From the NCBI GenBank assembly GCA_003663535.1, contig QMUE01000063.1:1-7176 (forward strand): DNA of 7,176 nucleotides, given 5' to 3'. Below are positions 6,915-7,176 of the stretch, in pieces; the stretch's first letter is position 1; every line of letters starts with the position of its first letter. The position numbers and the translations under genes are program-made. This DNA is from Thermococci archaeon. Its GTDB lineage: Archaea; Methanobacteriota_B; Thermococci; Thermococcales; Thermococcaceae. The notes under the pieces are model-generated. The model did not search any database. It was not told where the DNA came from and was given only the letters and a program-made list of their open reading frames with translations.

Positions 6915-6974
6915 GGCGTCATCAGCCCTTATTGGGCGGTTCAGGCTCGAAGCCCCGGGCGGACGCCATCGCCC
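6915..6974 (-). promoter_or_regulatory. Fluoride riboswitch (crcB motif)
   Basis: On the minus strand, GGGCGAUG (6974-6967) begins a close match to the fluoride aptamer known from Thermotoga petrophila. Helix P1 pairs GGCGUC (6967-6962) with GACGCC (6920-6915), six perfect base pairs. The pseudoknot pairs GGGCG (6974-6970) with CGCCC (6961-6957), five perfect base pairs. Helix P3 pairs GCCC (6937-6934) with GGGC (6928-6925) around AAUAA, followed by the conserved CUGAUG junction (6925-6920). An extra small hairpin GGCU-UCG-AGCC (6954-6944) lies between the pseudoknot strand and P3, a place where the family tolerates insertions. It sits 33 bases before the ATG of an operon containing crcB, which independently supports fluoride sensing. 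Fluoride is expected to turn expression on. Confidence 0.95.
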
Positions 6975-6991
6975 AAGACAAATTCTTAGGT

Positions 6992-7014
6992 AATTTTATA
7001 AGCTTTTCTTATAG
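6992..7014 (+). promoter_or_regulatory. Candidate promoter of the rightward gene at 7050
   Basis: On the plus strand TTTTATAA (6994-7001) predicts a start near 7022-7026 and a leader of about 25 bases. TCTTATAG (7007-7014) is an alternative that would give a leader of about 15 bases. The first element is the same DNA as the TATA box of the leftward fluoride operon, because the sequence is nearly self-complementary around TTATAAGCTT. Confidence 0.4.
6994..7007 (-). promoter_or_regulatory. Promoter of the fluoride riboswitch operon
   Basis: The minus strand reads GAAAAGC-TTATAAAA: a purine-rich BRE followed by a TATA box (7001-6994). Initiation about 25 bases downstream falls at about 6971-6979. 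That is essentially the first base of the aptamer (GGGCG at 6974, preceded by UGUCUU), so the transcript would begin with the riboswitch and have a leader of about 95 bases. No other promoter-like element is seen between the three operon genes. Confidence 0.65.
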
Positions 7015-7049
7015 AAAAAGAATAGTAACAATCAAACAAGTGATAGAAC

Positions 7050-7176
7050 ATGGAACTCATAGGATTCGTGCACGTTGGCAATACTTTCAATGAAAGATTA
7101 ATTGCTAGAGTTTACAGACAAGTTAATCACTACTTTAAATCAAAGAACCTTCCAATAAGGTTAGTATATCTTGGAG
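7050..7176 (+). CDS. N-terminal fragment of an unidentified protein, possibly archaemetzincin
   Basis: An ATG at 7050 opens a frame that runs 42 codons to the window edge without a stop. The weak ribosome binding site AAGTGAT lies six bases upstream. The fragment begins MELIGFVHVGNTFNERLIA: a beta strand ending in Gly-Asn, then a helix (RVYRQVNHYFKSKN) and a second strand (LPIRLVYLG). This strand-helix-strand start resembles archaemetzincin zinc peptidases, but the diagnostic HExxHxxGxxHC motif would lie outside the window, so the name is only a guess. The gene is divergent from the fluoride operon and may share its promoter DNA. The frame, codon use and start context make a real gene likely. 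Confidence 0.65.
   Translation, partial: MELIGFVHVGNTFNERLIARVYRQVNHYFKSKNLPIRLVYLG

Noticed and set aside
6915..6950. C/D box small RNA suggested by CUGA and CUGAUGA on the minus strand
   Set aside because: Both motifs are explained by the fluoride aptamer; CUGAUG is its conserved junction, and no paired C/D terminal stem flanks them.

Overview
The window looks like a chromosomal segment of a hyperthermophilic archaeon of the order Thermococcales (Pyrococcus/Thermococcus type). The evidence is an archaeal-type threonyl-tRNA synthetase, an archaeal CoaBC, an archaeal eIF2B-alpha-like protein, a DUF835 protein, A-rich BRE plus TATA-like promoter elements, strong GGAGG/GGTGA ribosome binding sites, T-rich 3' ends and compact spacing. 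Species cannot be fixed from sequence alone. No tRNA, rRNA, CRISPR array, insertion sequence or broken gene was seen.

Layout. Positions 1-1578 (+) hold the 3' five-sixths of thrS. It converges on an unrecognised 224-residue protein with a C2H2-type zinc-finger signature (1634-2308, -). A divergent promoter region (2309-2430) separates that gene from an eIF2B-alpha-like gene (2431-3258, +). This gene converges on coaBC (3312-4529, -), with a stem-loop in the short gap between them. Upstream of coaBC lies a DUF835 protein gene (4565-5155, -) whose stop codon overlaps the likely coaBC TATA box.

The right part is the most coherent unit. A minus-strand operon is headed by a well-preserved fluoride (crcB-motif) riboswitch at 6915-6974. 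In order it contains an uncharacterised alpha/alpha-toroid (prenyltransferase/squalene-cyclase-repeat) protein (6037-6882), the fluoride channel CrcB/Fluc (5639-6010) and a DUF190 PII-like protein (5254-5634). The crcB stop codon sits inside the DUF190 Shine-Dalgarno sequence, which suggests translational coupling. A TATA-like element at 6994-7001 can be read on both strands and may also serve a rightward gene (7050 to the edge), of which only the first 42 codons are present.

How the genes fit together. thrS, the eIF2B-like gene and coaBC are housekeeping-type genes with separate promoters. The fluoride operon is a small stress module: fluoride is sensed by RNA, exported by CrcB, and accompanied by two proteins of unknown biochemical role. 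The toroid protein as first gene under fluoride control is the least explained part of the window. The riboswitch leader can also be drawn in an alternative fold that hides the ribosome binding site, so translational control is plausible.
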